A DNA stretch of 64,000 bases from Rhynchopus sp. YZ270_cl-10 (GCA_964035575.1 OZ037871.1:744001-808000); one strand, 5' to 3'; positions 52,501-62,227 are shown, numbered from the stretch's first letter. Notes: generated from the sequence alone by a model not told the origin. Program-made: numbers and translations.

Positions 52501-53463
52501 ACAGGGCTTGATGCGGTGCCTACGCGGCCCATTTTTTCGTTGGATATCAAAAGGAGTCGTCATTTTGTTGATTCTTCCCCAAAAGTTGTGTCCGAAGGAG
52601 GGGTTGAACCCCCAGTGCAGCAGCCGCCAGTTGCGCCGTATCCTGGAAGTTGTGGGGTAGGGCAAGAAGGGATTTCTGATGTCATTTCACCCGAAATCCC
52701 GCCAATGACGATAGCACAGGTTGGAACGAGAAGGAAAAAGACGATTCATTTGCCGTCAACGTCACCAGAGGTTCCTCTCCTTCCGAACGAACACATTGAA
52801 GCAAAGGATGCAAGGCAATCACCACTAGAAATGTCATTAGGTCATATCCCTGCCGCCAAAGCACCCCCTAACACCTCCTTTGTAGATCGGTATGGCGTGC
52901 GGAAGAACAGAGATGGGAGAACCACACCGCATACGATAGACAGGAAGGCGTACAGCGTGGGGTACCAGCGGGGGGCGGAGTTGTGTGGGAGGAATGACTG
53001 TATTCCGGTGCAGGATGCGGTTCAGACGACCGAATTTGTTATTTCTGGGATGGGTGCGGTGAGTCCGAGGAAAGGGGACCGTCCATTGCGAACCTCGAAA
53101 GAAGAGAGTCGCGGGGCAACACCGAGTCAGCTGCAGAAAACAATGTCGGCAAGAGGACCGTCTCCAGTGATCCCGAGTCCGGTGGATCTGGTGGCGTCGT
53201 TCGTGCCGTTGAAGCCGTGGGGTGCGGCACATCAGTGTGCCTCATGGACGCCAGGGTCGCCCTGCCCTATTGCCGCCGTTAAGGATATTTATGTATCAGA
53301 AGCGGCAGCAACAGTGCCAGCAAAGAACCGTCCACAACAGACCCGCCCTGTTTCTGCGAGAGTGTTGACTGCCTCCCAAGCAGTCCCGAACCTCTCCTTG
53401 CAACGCGATGAAGCGGATATTGGGCTAGAATGGGGGTCATACAAAGCTTCGAAGTGGAAATAG
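49534..53463 (+). CDS. Large coiled-coil protein with a CxxC pair, function unknown
   Basis: A 1309-residue protein from the ATG in MDTSRILRAPS; an in-frame ATG 171 bases upstream would add an unlikely hydrophobic T-rich-leader translation. Residues about 40-110 are acidic and Pro/Ser/Thr-rich. Coiled coils lie near 120-170, 225-350 and 470-500. A basic block with PPKRKKAKHP near 505 could be a nuclear signal. Near 745 FCWRCGDGPYGPPHRVCENCEK has a WRCG...CENC arrangement like a treble-clef or zinc-ribbon metal site. The C-terminal 400 residues are mostly disordered. I cannot assign a family. A kinetoplastid-type cytoskeletal or chromosome protein is conceivable. Confidence 0.72.
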   Translation: MDTSRILRAPSRTPKRCSALPDISGHDTTLIPSNSLSIGNTTQANPTSLDVTLAVPPPEASTSGWSVQIEAPNEAEQQQEEQTTPTPESPPSNPPDDASHQEEDLEEGNLEDADDMTFDFNGPMEDYEFLDGEEPDDNTARGIMMTVQETMRRGAAEQEAKKKAEEEASVHKQHLSLKQRFAQAGSRLASTVRTKSCAPPPDEVPFNDFSFTPAHPTTPAGGGSTANAKSTHDFSLGQVDKLRKELDLQRRLLYKKTNELKISQKREETTRLKFLAKIDEAHQQAQDEEVSSTSFLENETFIKLVTEIEANKGEFIALQKKLCELRADNTTLKQALRDTASTLRNFSLSFAELRSGCLLDLKGNLISLQRDMREALFEVLDFTPDDAISSLDIWGFRLTCTNMLKMIAPLQHPEPLGEIEPTPIRVTRKSELFDSCPFQNQDKSAYIQCYVSCVRDMQVLIDKTVPKMRDIRIASEDKIRQLEANVASLEADLEIAKESTTVSQTPSQQTPPKRKKAKHPLEASLPIEESPSSPRTPTLPLFEDESEVEEEEAVNDIVPETPLVPLTVRVVEDSAALREAEEKIVLLEKEIQGLKGGGLARGGSGGSVKKKEVKKETKCEENFYVAISNMVKTAKKMKLSKGKFEKLRAMAGEAMALSSESAKSTWRILCERLHRANTMYHIAPSPAPPSPPPQSAPHPHPHPPTPEPGPPLMHSSTPTKTDHHQPPPKTADQPKKEERKRKKDDILNSAAIREHIVFCWRCGDGPYGPPHRVCENCEKKLYYGVFGTIAFSEKTKVAWKRDVASWIEQRRALADKKRLLIRRASLILGGEEARTLCDRYLKRQDENRNRHAKLLDHLERVDFYREAPMFETKSLASPRRSLTASTLNRLVPTSGYKPKCKKAVPTLTTEDTKSVVNAVLSSTAPIEVQHPVREDFVLTGQNAYNMVSACDLVGHPSASPYLSEVEVNVASGDLTTENLEKHNKDVTPATGLDAVPTRPIFSLDIKRSRHFVDSSPKVVSEGGVEPPVQQPPVAPYPGSCGVGQEGISDVISPEIPPMTIAQVGTRRKKTIHLPSTSPEVPLLPNEHIEAKDARQSPLEMSLGHIPAAKAPPNTSFVDRYGVRKNRDGRTTPHTIDRKAYSVGYQRGAELCGRNDCIPVQDAVQTTEFVISGMGAVSPRKGDRPLRTSKEESRGATPSQLQKTMSARGPSPVIPSPVDLVASFVPLKPWGAAHQCASWTPGSPCPIAAVKDIYVSEAAATVPAKNRPQQTRPVSARVLTASQAVPNLSLQRDEADIGLEWGSYKASKWK

Positions 53464-53709
53464 GAGAAGAGAGAGATTTGAAAGGTGATGGGGAAAGGTG
53501 GCTGTCTCTTATCAGAGCAGTTGTCTTTGGGATTCGTCGAACGTTATTTAAGTTGAGTTTCAAAAAAAAGCAAGACATCCCCTCTACCTCTTGTTATTCT
53601 TATTTAAAACACCCCTCATACTCTTGAATGCTCTCGGGAGCTGTGAATTGCACAACAAACCAAACCTCATCAAAAAATAAACTCAGACAATACACATTCA
53701 AAACACACC

Positions 53710-53739
53710 CTCCTCTTCCCCTTCTCCTCTGCTCCTTAG
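53710..53739 (+). promoter_or_regulatory. Pyrimidine tract with CTTAG, candidate splice-leader acceptor
   Basis: TCCTCTTCCCCTTCTCCTCT then GCTCCTTAG ends at 53739, 61 bases before the next ATG. Confidence 0.45.
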
Positions 53740-53800
53740 AGGTTAACCACCCATCTTTGACCCTCCTGTTCTCAAAAACCCTAAAAGAAACACCAAAAAA

Positions 53801-54208
53801 ATGGAGGACAGCCAAGCCCTGCAGAGTCAGTTCAAATGCCAGGGATGTTCCACTGTTCTTGCATTTCCCGTTGGAGCACCTTCGGTGAGGTGTCCTATTT
53901 GCCAGTGTGTGACGCCGATTCAGAATATTCGGGTTCAGTGCAGTACGTGTAGTACATGCCTCCTTGTGCCACAGAATACAAAGGTGGCGATGTGTCCTGC
54001 ATGCAACAATATTATGAGCGTTGCCCGCCCAGTCCTTGCCGGTGCTGGTGGTGGGGTTGACGGTGGTCTAGGGGGCAACCATCACAGCCCCGCACACCAA
54101 CAGCAACGGCAAGCCCCCGGTGGTGGAGGTGGGGGTGGAGGTGGCAGCGCGATCCCCAAAAACCCTTCCCTCGCTGCAGAAATGGGGAAACGTCATCTGG
54201 ACAAATAA
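53801..54208 (+). CDS. LSD1/LOL-type zinc-finger protein
   Basis: A 135-residue protein. Two LSD1-type zinc fingers are visible: CQGCSTVLAFPVGAPSVRCPIC (about 10-32) and CSTCSTCLLVPQNTKVAMCPAC (about 44-66), each CxxC-x(n)-CxxC with the GA-x-x-V-x-C core in the first. The rest is Gly/Gln-rich. In plants this finger occurs in cell-death regulators and at the N-terminus of type I metacaspases. Here it is a separate small protein in the same window as an inactive metacaspase, which may be chance. Single exon. Confidence 0.85.
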   Translation: MEDSQALQSQFKCQGCSTVLAFPVGAPSVRCPICQCVTPIQNIRVQCSTCSTCLLVPQNTKVAMCPACNNIMSVARPVLAGAGGGVDGGLGGNHHSPAHQQQRQAPGGGGGGGGGSAIPKNPSLAAEMGKRHLDK

Positions 54209-54413
54209 AACCAAAGGAGGGGTATTTAGCTCAAGGGGATTGAAAAAAAAAAGATAAAAAAAAAGTGAAATGAGAATAGTGAAATTTGCATCTCTTCCCC
54301 AAAACGTATTCAGAAGCAAATGAATTAAACACAAAATGAGTATCAATTTTTTTTTTTTTTTTTGAAACAAAGATAACGAGCCTCAGGGAAAAAACGAGGG
54401 GGGGTCTGTTTTT

Positions 54414-54464
54414 TGCGGGGTGTTAGTGTCTGCGTCCCGAGAGGCGTTTGCACTACAGTTGGAC
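54414..54464 (+). repeat. H3 element fragment
   Basis: Contains TTAGTGTCTGCGTCCCGAG then AGGCGTTTGCACTACAGTTGG, matching the 3' half of H3. Confidence 0.45.
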
Positions 54465-54778
54465 AAGAAACTTGGCGACCAAAAAATATTGGCGGATTTT
54501 GGGGGGTTTTTCTTGCTATTGGCGACTTTTTTGGTTGCCAATATTACTTGTCCAACTGTATTAACTTCACCCTTTTTTTTTGGGTTGTGCTTTTCCTTTC
54601 GTTTTCTTCTTTTTTTGAAGAAATCCAACGTTTTTTTAATGTTGATAACTTTATTTCCCACTACCCAGGTCTATCTAAAAAGCTGTCAACTCCACACCCC
54701 ATTTGTCACACCAACGGAAGAATAAAACAAAGGCACCTGCACAACCCAAAACACCAAAATGGAGGCTTTCATATGAAA

Positions 54779-54830
54779 GGTGACAACTTAGCACAGGCTT
54801 AAGAATCACCATTCTAACTTATTTTTCTTT
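54779..54830 (+). other. H1 hairpin with fully paired GGTGA/TCACC
   Basis: GGTGA pairs with TCACC (54806-54810), replacing the family G-U wobble by G-C. CTTAGC pairs with GCTTAAG apart from one bulge. The tail is ATTCTAACTTATTTTTC. Confidence 0.6.
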
Positions 54831-55118
54831 CTTTTTCTTGCGCAAAAAAAAGCTCAAGGGAATAAATATCACCAAAACGTAACCCTTTGCTTCTGTGTTC
54901 TTTTCCCCTATTATTTTGTCTTTTTTTTTCTTCTTTTGTGAGTGATTTTTGCAGGATTAATGTGTGTGATAAAGGTTGCAATAATAAAACGTGTGAGTTT
55001 TTTTTGCACGCAGAGGTGCATTTTTTTCAAAAAATCAGTCAACCGAGTTTTAGGGTTGTAAAAAAAAAGATATAAACTATAGTGCAGCGGTTCGTGTCCT
55101 TGAACACTTTTTTTTCTG

Positions 55119-55326
55119 CAGGGTTTCCGCCAAGGGGCAACGGGAGAGCCATGACCATCAGCACTTCCGTGTATTGCCCCCTTTTTTTAAGGAGGCTTCG
55201 GTGCAAGCGACGAGTACGTTCACCTTCTATCACATGTTCCAACTGCAGTACTGTGATATTCCCTCAGCAGGGTCTTTTTGGTGCCCTCCCAAATTCCTGA
55301 AATTCCAAATCCCGGCGGGAACCCTG
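55119..55326. mobile_element. Short CAGGGTTTCCGCC-ended element
   Basis: Starts CAGGGTTTCCGCCAAGGGG and ends CCCGGCGGGAACCCTG, imperfect inverted ends of the same type as 14582-15284. Its middle matches 14925-14990 in inverted orientation (GTCGCTTGCACCGAAGCCTCC). At 208 bp it is a deleted, non-autonomous relative. Confidence 0.65.
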
Positions 55327-55707
55327 CTCCTGCAATAATATTTTTTAAAAAAAAAACAAGACACATTCAAAAAAATTAAAAAAAAGGAACCTCCCCAATC
55401 CCTCCCCAAACAACGACTCCCGTCAGGGAGAACAAAAATATAAAGAACTTCAAAAAAAAGGACATTCCCCCTCATTCATTTTGATAAGGGTAGATACATA
55501 TTTTTTTCTTCTCCGAGAGTGTTTTTTGAAATTCTGTACGCACGTACGGAAAAAAATATGAGTTGGGAGTAAAAATGTTGGGAAAAACCCCGAAAAACCG
55601 TTACCACGGGAACGGGGACAAGGTGAAGGGAGATAATAATCAATATGGCAGCTTTTTGGATGTGGAAACCAGCGCAGCTGTTGCTCCGCGATAACGAATA
55701 TGACAAA

Positions 55708-55755
55708 GGTGACTAATCAGGAGAGCATCTTATAAACTTTTCTTTGAATCATATC
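55708..55755 (+). other. H1 element with shortened stem
   Basis: GGTGACTAATCAGGAGAGCATC lacks most of the inner stem, but the CATCTTATAAACTTTTC tail is perfect. Confidence 0.45.
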
Positions 55756-56661
55756 TCCTGAGTGCACGCATTCCTGTTTTCGTAGCGATTCAAGACGTTC
55801 CAGAATAGTTCGGCAGGCAGCGTTGTCGATTCCTTTCCCTTTTCCCGACCGCCATCCGTTGATCGTCTATCTTTGCCCAATCCAGAGGACACCAAATGTT
55901 CCAGGACCACTGTTCAGGGCAGAGGATGATGCTATGCTGCTATGCGCCTGAACGCAACGTTTTTTTGACGGGAGACAAGACGATAAAAAGTACGCTTGAA
56001 ATGGCAGTTCAGAACCGTGTTCGCGGTAAAGAGCACTTTTGCTTGAATTTGAAGCTCTGACACATCGTCACCCGCTCTTTTTGACATTCTTTTGTGATGG
56101 CCATATTGTGGTTGTCCTTGTCTGGTATTTTGTTAGGTCTTTGTTTTCTGTCACAATACCCTTCTTGCCGACCCTGGTATTCACTTTTGTGGTTGCGTCA
56201 AATGGCCAGTCTGTCAAGCGTTTCCTATTTCTTGAAGCTGCTCGCTGCGCTGGTTGTGTAGCCTCTTGTGAGCTCTCTACAGCAATCATGTGTATCAATG
56301 CGGTGCTGGCCTGCTTCTTCGTGACCTTTCCCCCCCCCCCCTCAGTTCTGGACTTCTCCTATCCATCTCTCGCATGCAGATTGTATTACCTTCACCTATC
56401 TCTTTGATATCATGCCTCATCATAGTGAGGCTGTTCGTCTGACAATTATTTCGGTGTGTTTCTTGCACTTTCAACTTTCCCTTTCTATACCATCTATTCA
56501 ATAGAATAGTATATGAACCAACTTTCCCTTTCGACAAATCCACACAGACATACACTTACACACTTTACACTGCTATCTCTTGCTTTTTCTTTCTTGCAAT
56601 ATTCACATACACCTTTTTACATTTTTTTAAACTTGCCTAATAACACTTAACACTTAACCCT

Positions 56662-57018
56662 ATGGAGGGCAGAACAGGCTTTGAGCAGCCAGAGGAGTTG
56701 ATAATCCAGAGCGAGGTTGTGTTGCGTATTGTGAAGGAGGCGATTGAGGCGACCATTGGACACTCGCAACAGTACGACCAGAAGCTTGTGGGGAAGTGGG
56801 TGAACAGTATCAACGAGATTTGCATGAAGGAGTTGACGCGGCTGAACAAGCCGTTCAAGTTTGTCGTGACGAGCTTCATCATGCGCCATACAGGGGCCGG
56901 GCTTCACCTCGCAGCATCGGCACATTGGGACAACGCGCAAGACAACATGCTCCTCCACAAAGATGAAAACAACCGTCACCTCTACTGCATCGCATGCGTC
57001 TACTGGACAGCAATCTGA
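56662..57018 (+). CDS. Tctex-type dynein light chain
   Basis: A 118-residue protein covering the whole DYNLT/Tctex family, which binds dynein intermediate chain and cargo in cytoplasmic and flagellar dynein. The family pattern is clear: a helical first half (VVLRIVKEAIEATIG, WVNSINEICMKELTRL), then the strands KPFKFVVTSFIMRHTGAGLH, ASAHWDNAQDNMLLHKDE and a C-terminal YCIACVYWTAI. Length is normal and there are no introns. A small-RNA cluster starts 125 bases after the stop. Confidence 0.93.
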   Translation: MEGRTGFEQPEELIIQSEVVLRIVKEAIEATIGHSQQYDQKLVGKWVNSINEICMKELTRLNKPFKFVVTSFIMRHTGAGLHLAASAHWDNAQDNMLLHKDENNRHLYCIACVYWTAI

Positions 57019-57142
57019 CCGTTTCTTTATAATTCTTTGAGTGTAATTCTGTTCTATAAAAAAAAGGGGGTGGGTGTTTTTTAAAGTTATGTATGGGTTT
57101 GGGTGGGTGGGGTCACAAAGGACGTTCGTGTGCATCTGCAAG

Positions 57143-57213
57143 TGCTGTGATGATCATCCATTTCATACTGTCCTCCGATGCTGACAACTTTATGTGGTTT
57201 AATTTCTGAGCGT
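57143..57213 (+). ncRNA. Box C/D RNA, type S1 (copy 6)
   Basis: Box C 57147-57153, box D 57206-57209, GUGC/GCGU wobble stem. Its upstream flank (TGCAAGTGCTG) matches those of copies 1, 4 and 7, all first in their runs. Confidence 0.7.
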
Positions 57214-57234
57214 CTTCCCCTCCACATGCTCTCT

Positions 57235-57308
57235 GTGTGTATGATGATTATCCATTCTCATAGCGTTCCGATGGCGACAAAGACTTGTGGTTTAATTCTG
57301 ACACACAC
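57235..57308 (+). ncRNA. Box C/D RNA, type S2 (copy 6)
   Basis: Box C 57241-57247, box D 57298-57301. Confidence 0.75.
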
Positions 57309-57329
57309 GCACTGTACATCCGAAACTTC

Positions 57330-57395
57330 TGCAGCCCATCACGCCAGTGTCTGTCTGAGGAGTTGGACTGCCACTTTTAATCTTGGGCAAGATAT
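57330..57395 (+). ncRNA. H/ACA-like AGA-box RNA, type S3 (copy 6)
   Basis: GCCCA 57334-57338, TGGGC 57384-57388, AGA 57390-57392. Confidence 0.55.
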
Positions 57396-57448
57396 GTTTT
57401 GAACAAACTGTTTTCTTTGTTGGGGTGGTTTCTCATGCACCTATTTCG

Positions 57449-57527
57449 ATGATGACCCATTTTACTTACCTTACATTGTCTGATCCCTTCATTAGTTTGA
57501 AGCTAACTTTCCTGTCAAATCGTCTGA
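57449..57527 (+). ncRNA. Box C/D RNA, type S4 (copy 7), last of its cluster
   Basis: Box C 57449-57455, box D 57524-57527. The cluster ends with TTGTACGTCATAACCTTG, 80 bases before the next ATG. Confidence 0.6.
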
Positions 57528-57606
57528 GCCCTTGTACGTCATAACCTTGATATGATCCACACACGCCTCCCCACTCCACTCCACACCCTCCAGACAGTGC
57601 AACACG

Positions 57607-58452
57607 ATGTCAGAGCGATACAAGGGGACGGTGCTGACGTGGAATGCACAGACAAAGTTTGGTTCTGTGGAATGCAGGGACCTGGGGAAGGAGCTGTCGG
57701 TGAACTACGTGCACATTGAAGGAGAGTCTGAGGACTTGAAGGTGGGGGAGGTGGTGACGTTTGTTGCGGCGGTGGACAGGAAGGGGGACGACTGCTGTAA
57801 GGAGGTGCGGTCGACGGGCACGTTTACGCGAGAGCAGAAGAGGTCAGATGGAGAGAGGTCCAGAGATCAGGGCAGAGACAGAGATCGGCTTCGTGACCAT
57901 GATCGCGACAGGGACAGAAATAGGGACACTGACAGAGACAGGGACAGGGACAGAGACAGAGACAGAGATAGGGACAGGGATAGGGACAGAGACAGGGACA
58001 AGGATAGGTACGGAGACAGGGACACGGACAGGAGCAGAGACAGAGATCGGCTTCGGGACAGTGATCGCGACAGGGACAGAAATAGGGACACAGACAGAGA
58101 CAGAGACAGGGACAGGGATCGCGACAGGACTAGGGATCAGGATCGGGATCGTAGGGACAGGTCCCCGAGTCGCAAGGAACGCAGCTCGCGCGACGAAGGC
58201 GGTGAAGTCTACGAAAAGTACATCCGTGAACCAAACACAGAGCCACGCTCGTCCAAGCAGTTCTTCAAGTCCACAGACAATAGTGACAGCCGCAGCGACA
58301 GCGATCGCAAAGGCAAAGGCAAAGGCAAGGGAAAGGGCAAGGGCAAAGACGGAAAAGACAGTAACAGCAGCAAAGGCAAAAAGGGTAAAGGCGAAAAAAC
58401 CCAAAAAGTCTTCCTCCGAGATGGGTCCAGCGGAAGAGGGGACTGGCTGTAA
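57607..58452 (+). CDS. Cold-shock-like RNA-binding protein with Arg/Asp repeat
   Basis: A 281-residue protein. Residues 1-75 fit a cold-shock domain by layout (YKGTVLTWNAQTKFGSV for the usual KG-x-V-K-W-FN-x-x-x-G-F-G, then VNYVHIEG and VGEVVTFVAA), though the RNA-contact aromatics are changed. Residues about 80-195 are a dense RDRDRD tract like those in spliceosomal proteins, encoded by a GACAGG minisatellite. The end is Lys/Gly-rich (GKGKGKGKGK) and closes with SGRGDWL. A nuclear RNA-processing role is inference. It follows a small-RNA cluster directly. Confidence 0.75.
   Translation: MSERYKGTVLTWNAQTKFGSVECRDLGKELSVNYVHIEGESEDLKVGEVVTFVAAVDRKGDDCCKEVRSTGTFTREQKRSDGERSRDQGRDRDRLRDHDRDRDRNRDTDRDRDRDRDRDRDRDRDRDRDRDKDRYGDRDTDRSRDRDRLRDSDRDRDRNRDTDRDRDRDRDRDRTRDQDRDRRDRSPSRKERSSRDEGGEVYEKYIREPNTEPRSSKQFFKSTDNSDSRSDSDRKGKGKGKGKGKGKDGKDSNSSKGKKGKGEKTQKVFLRDGSSGRGDWL
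57858..58160. repeat. Arg/Asp-coding minisatellite
   Basis: Six-base units of the GACAGG/GATAGG type, about 50 copies, arranged in a longer duplicated block (57873-57935 and 58041-58105 are close matches). Confidence 0.85.
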
Positions 58453-59373
58453 CCACCCACGACATTCGTGTATCTACTGGTGTGCCTTGCGCCGTCTTGC
58501 ATACTTTCTGCTTTCGGGTTTTACTACAACAACAAAAAAGCGACTTTGTACAAAACCCGTCCTCAGACAGGTGATTGTCGAAACTACAAAAATGTCGAAA
58601 CCTTCACGTTGCAAGAGGCGGTATGCTGCCTTAAATATGTTTCTTGCTACCCCCTTTTTTTGGTTGGCTTTCTCGTCTGCATTCTTTGGTACTGATTTCG
58701 AGGTTCTTAACGTATTCTGTGTGTGATCGTTCAAGCTTCTATTCATGCACATCCTTCTTTCAAGCTTTCTTTTTGTTGTGTACCAATGAAGCCCTCTGCG
58801 GTTCACCAACCTGCTGAGGCCCTGTGTCTTGCGTACAGAGGTGTTTTCACTTCTAAGTTCTACTTATCTATGTGATCTATGTGTTTTTTGTCCTCATGAT
58901 GGCCGTGGGCCAAACCATCCTATCGTGGAGATTGCAAGAGTCTGCTGTGCTGTATTCACAGGGAATATTCATATCACGTTTGTCCAATGTAGTTAGTCTG
59001 GGGTTTACGGCACACTTCAGAGGGTCCGAGCTAGTCTCGATACCCTTGTGAGAAGACATGGGAATATAAAAAAAGCAACCCCCACGGATATTTGCTCCAG
59101 TTATTTTTGTTCTTATTGTTTGCTTCGAATTAGTTGATTGTTGGGTGGGGGGGAAAAACTGGGAAGGTAAATAATAGGTGGTGGTATTTCTCTCCATATT
59201 TACTAATAAATTAAAGCCGGCTATTATTTGCTCTCAGTTTAGTTAATACTATACGGAGGGGTTTAGTGTATTTTGCAGTGTCTGCCCTCGTATTCAACAA
59301 CACCCACGTGACAGGAACATTCCACACAAGCAAACAAACAACTAACTAAGACAAGACAAGAACCCGCATCAGG
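58453..59373. other. Intergenic, no gene recognised
   Basis: AT-rich spacer between the Arg/Asp-repeat gene and ribonucleotide reductase. A TATTTTGCAG acceptor-like site ends at 59278, about 95 bases before the ATG. Nothing else seen. Confidence 0.4.
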
Positions 59374-60465
59374 ATGACCCCCACACCAAGCAAGACGACA
59401 GCAAAGCGCTCTGCACCCGAGGACAACCACCCCTCGAAGAGGCAGTGTGTGTCGAAGGACTCGCGTGATGCGCTGAACGAGCTTGAGAAGAAGGAGCCGC
59501 TTCTGCGTGAGAACCCCGGGCGGTATGTGCTGTTCCCGATCAAGCACCAGTCGGTCTGGGACAAGTACAAGCAGGCAGAGTCGGTGTTCTGGACGGTGGA
59601 GGAGGTGGACCTGTCGGCGGATGTGACGGACTGGGAGAAGCTGACCTCTGACGAGCGCCACTTTGTGAGCCACATCCTTGCCTTCTTTGCAGCGTCTGAC
59701 GGGATTGTGCTTGAGAACCTTGCAGGGCGGTTTATGAACGACGTGCAGATCCCCGAGGCTCGCTGCTTCTACGGGTTCCAGATTGCGATTGAGAACATCC
59801 ACTCTGAGATGTACTCGATGCTGATTGACACCTACGTGAAGGACAACACTGAGAAGGACAAGCTGTTCCGTGCGACGGAGACGATCCCATGTGTGGCGAA
59901 GAAGGCAGACTGGGCGATCAAGTGGATTGGGAGCGAGAGCACGTTCGCAGAGCGTCTTGTGGCGTTCGCGGCTGTGGAGGGGATCTTCTTCTCTGGGTCG
60001 TTCTGCAGCATCTACTGGCTGAAGAAGCGTGGGCTGATGCCGGGTCTCACCTTCTCGAACGAGCTGATCAGCCGTGACGAGGGACTGCACACCGACTTTG
60101 CGTGCCACCTGTACACCCTTCTGGAGCACACCCGCCTGACGGACGACCGTGTGAAGGAGATTCTGACGAACGCTGTTGAGATTGAGAAGGAGTTCATCAC
60201 GGAGGCGCTGCCTGTGAAGCTGATTGGGATGAACAGCGACCTGATGAAGCAGTACATTGAGTTCGTTGCGGACCGCCTCTTCCTTGCCCTTGGGCACGAC
60301 AAGCACTACGGCGCGACCAACCCGTTTGACTTCATGGAGATGATCTCTCTGCAGGGCAAGACCAACTTCTTTGAGAAGCGTGTCTCCGACTACTCCAAGG
60401 CAGGTGTCGGCAACAAGACCACCGACACCACTGTCTCAAACTTCTCCATGAGCGAGGACTTCTGA
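59374..60465 (+). CDS. Ribonucleoside-diphosphate reductase small subunit (class I R2)
   Basis: A 363-residue full-length R2 without introns. It carries the di-iron site and tyrosyl radical that start reduction of ribonucleotides in the large subunit, supplying dNTPs in the cytosol. Iron ligands are visible in EEVDLSAD (Asp), ENLAGRF (Glu), [12 protein letters not shown] (Glu, His) and [15 protein letters not shown] (Glu, His). The radical tyrosine is in ARCFYGFQ. The C-terminal tail FSMSEDF is the docking peptide for R1. The enzyme needs oxygen, so the organism is unlikely to be a strict anaerobe. Codon use is GC-rich as for the other conserved genes. Confidence 0.97.
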   Translation: MTPTPSKTTAKRSAPEDNHPSKRQCVSKDSRDALNELEKKEPLLRENPGRYVLFPIKHQSVWDKYKQAESVFWTVEEVDLSADVTDWEKLTSDERHFVSHILAFFAASDGIVLENLAGRFMNDVQIPEARCFYGFQIAIENIHSEMYSMLIDTYVKDNTEKDKLFRATETIPCVAKKADWAIKWIGSESTFAERLVAFAAVEGIFFSGSFCSIYWLKKRGLMPGLTFSNELISRDEGLHTDFACHLYTLLEHTRLTDDRVKEILTNAVEIEKEFITEALPVKLIGMNSDLMKQYIEFVADRLFLALGHDKHYGATNPFDFMEMISLQGKTNFFEKRVSDYSKAGVGNKTTDTTVSNFSMSEDF

Positions 60466-60872
60466 TCGTAGTCACCTTACCATTACCCCCCCCACACCCC
60501 CTTTTCTCCCCTCCCCCGCTTTTATAAAAGCTCGTGGCCTATTCCTGAGTCATTTCCCTCTGCAGCGATTTCCCCTCCTTTTTTTTTGCAACCCTCGACC
60601 GACCCAGATGCTCTCTGGGTCATGACGCAAATCCTATCTTTGGATCGGGGCGCTGTTCCGTGCCAACCAAACCGAACAAAAATAAGAACCAAAAATAAAA
60701 ATACCCACACAACCCAAATCGAAAGGGAAGCAAACACAGAGAAGGCAGGGAAATGCTTTGGGAGAAAAACGAAAAGAAGACGCCATTTTTTTTTTTTTTT
60801 TATATTATTATTTAGATCGCAAACAGCCTGCCCCCCCCCACATCCCCTTTTTTTTTTGTTTGAATTTGTAAA

Positions 60873-60925
60873 GATGACCCCACGTGTGAGGTTGAGGGTC
60901 ATCTTAGAAATTTTTTCTTTTTTTT
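60873..60925 (+). other. H1 hairpin with perfect 8-bp outer stem
   Basis: GATGACCC pairs perfectly with GGGTCATC (60896-60903), differing from the prototype at several positions on both strands. The interior reads CACGTGTGAGGTTGA; the tail is TTAGAAATTTTTTC. One of the best covariation examples. Confidence 0.62.
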
Positions 60926-61765
60926 CTTGTAAAAAATACAAATTCTTCGTAGAACGCGGAAGTCAATTGGATAAAAGGAAAAAAAAATCCTAGACTTTCC
61001 TAGAAAAAAGCAAAAAAAAATAAACATCTGATTTTATCGAAAAAAAATACGAAAAAACAAAAAGGTCGGCCCGAAATATGTGCAAAGAACCTGTCTTTTG
61101 ACGGGTGGTTTTTTTTATTATTATGCGGAAGTAAACCCCGTTAGTTTACGGGGTTTCCAGTTGTGTAGAGACTTTCAGTCTCAACAACAGCAACACCATC
61201 CGTTTGTTTTTGTTTTTAAAGAACACACTTTTCGCCTTCCTTTTTTTTTTTCGCGCAATAAAATTGGTGTCGTTTTGATACAATCGACACTGAATAAGAC
61301 TTTACTCCGAACCGATCGACACACAAAAAGACGTTACATCACCAAGCGTTTAACGAGAGGAAATGTCAAAAAAAAGTTACGAAAAAAAAAAAAAGCAATG
61401 TTGAACCCACACCCCCTCCTTTTTCTATCCCCAAGCCTCGCAGGTTGACCAGACAAAAGGTTTCCTGTAAACAGCATTGAAAGATGGCATTATCTTATGA
61501 TAGTGCAATAAAGAAGTCTTTTGGGGGCGCTAAGGCACCCAGGATGTGTTAAGAAAGGCTGTCAATACAACTCAAAGAAAAGAAAAGTAGGAAAAAAAAA
61601 AAAATAAACAGTAGTCAGACCAGATGCCTTCTCCACACTCTTTATGGATGAGGTGTGCTGTCTGTAAGAATCCTAGCCCTTTGAAAAGAGCCCATTAAGT
61701 CGCCAGAATCTACCCATTTGGTGGGAGATGGTCGACATGCCAAAAAAAAAGTACCAATGAAACAC

Positions 61766-61794
61766 AGTGGAGTGCATCCTCGGGTGTCTGCACT
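61766..61794 (+). other. H2 hairpin
   Basis: AGTG pairs with CACT (61791-61794), and the inner AGTGCA (61771-61776) can pair with TGCACT, enclosing CCTCGGGTGTC. It shares the loop with copies at 1666, 19155 and 40915. Confidence 0.45.
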
Positions 61795-62040
61795 AGTGGT
61801 GTCAGGACGACGATACGTTCGTTCTAGGAATGATGGAAAAAAAATATATACAAAAAGAAAGAACGAGAGACGCCAAAAAAAGGGGGGAGGGGATGATCGA
61901 GGGGGAGTGGTGATGGGTTCCAGAAAAAAAAAATTCGCGCAAAAAAAAGAGGAGGGGGGCAGCTTTTTTTCCAACCCCAAACGTGGTTGTTCCTGTCGTG
62001 TGGAGGGTGTCAGAATGAGGTTTTTATGCGTATCTGCAAG

Positions 62041-62111
62041 TGCTGTGATGATCATCCATTTCATACTGTCCTCCGATGCTGACAACTTTATGTGGTTTAA
62101 TTTCTGAGCGT
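62041..62111 (+). ncRNA. Box C/D RNA, type S1 (copy 7)
   Basis: Box C 62045-62051, box D 62104-62107, GUGC/GCGU stem. It starts the longest cluster, which holds nine units. Confidence 0.7.
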
Positions 62112-62132
62112 CTTCCCCTCCACATGCTCTCT

Positions 62133-62206
62133 GTGTGTATGATGATTATCCATTCTCATAGCGTTCCGATGGCGACAAAGACTTGTGGTTTAATTCTGAC
62201 ACACAC
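62133..62206 (+). ncRNA. Box C/D RNA, type S2 (copy 7)
   Basis: Box C 62139-62145, box D 62196-62199. Confidence 0.75.
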
Positions 62207-62227
62207 GCACTGTACATCCGAAACTTC

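Larger units (their letters stand above)
54209..56661. other. 2.4-kb AT-rich intergenic region
   Basis: No protein gene is supported. It contains an H3 fragment (54414), H1 hairpins (54779, 55708) and a short CAGGG-ended element (55119-55326). An open frame at 56039-56407 has two hydrophobic stretches but no supporting similarity. Confidence 0.45.
60466..62040. other. Intergenic, H1 and H2 hairpins only
   Basis: AT-rich spacer with long A and T runs. No protein gene is supported. An inverted pair CCCCGTTAGTTTACGGGG lies at 61136-61153. Confidence 0.4.

Noticed and set aside
56039-56407. 122-residue hydrophobic frame as a membrane-protein gene
   Set aside because: No family pattern, no leader or acceptor context, and composition like the surrounding spacer.
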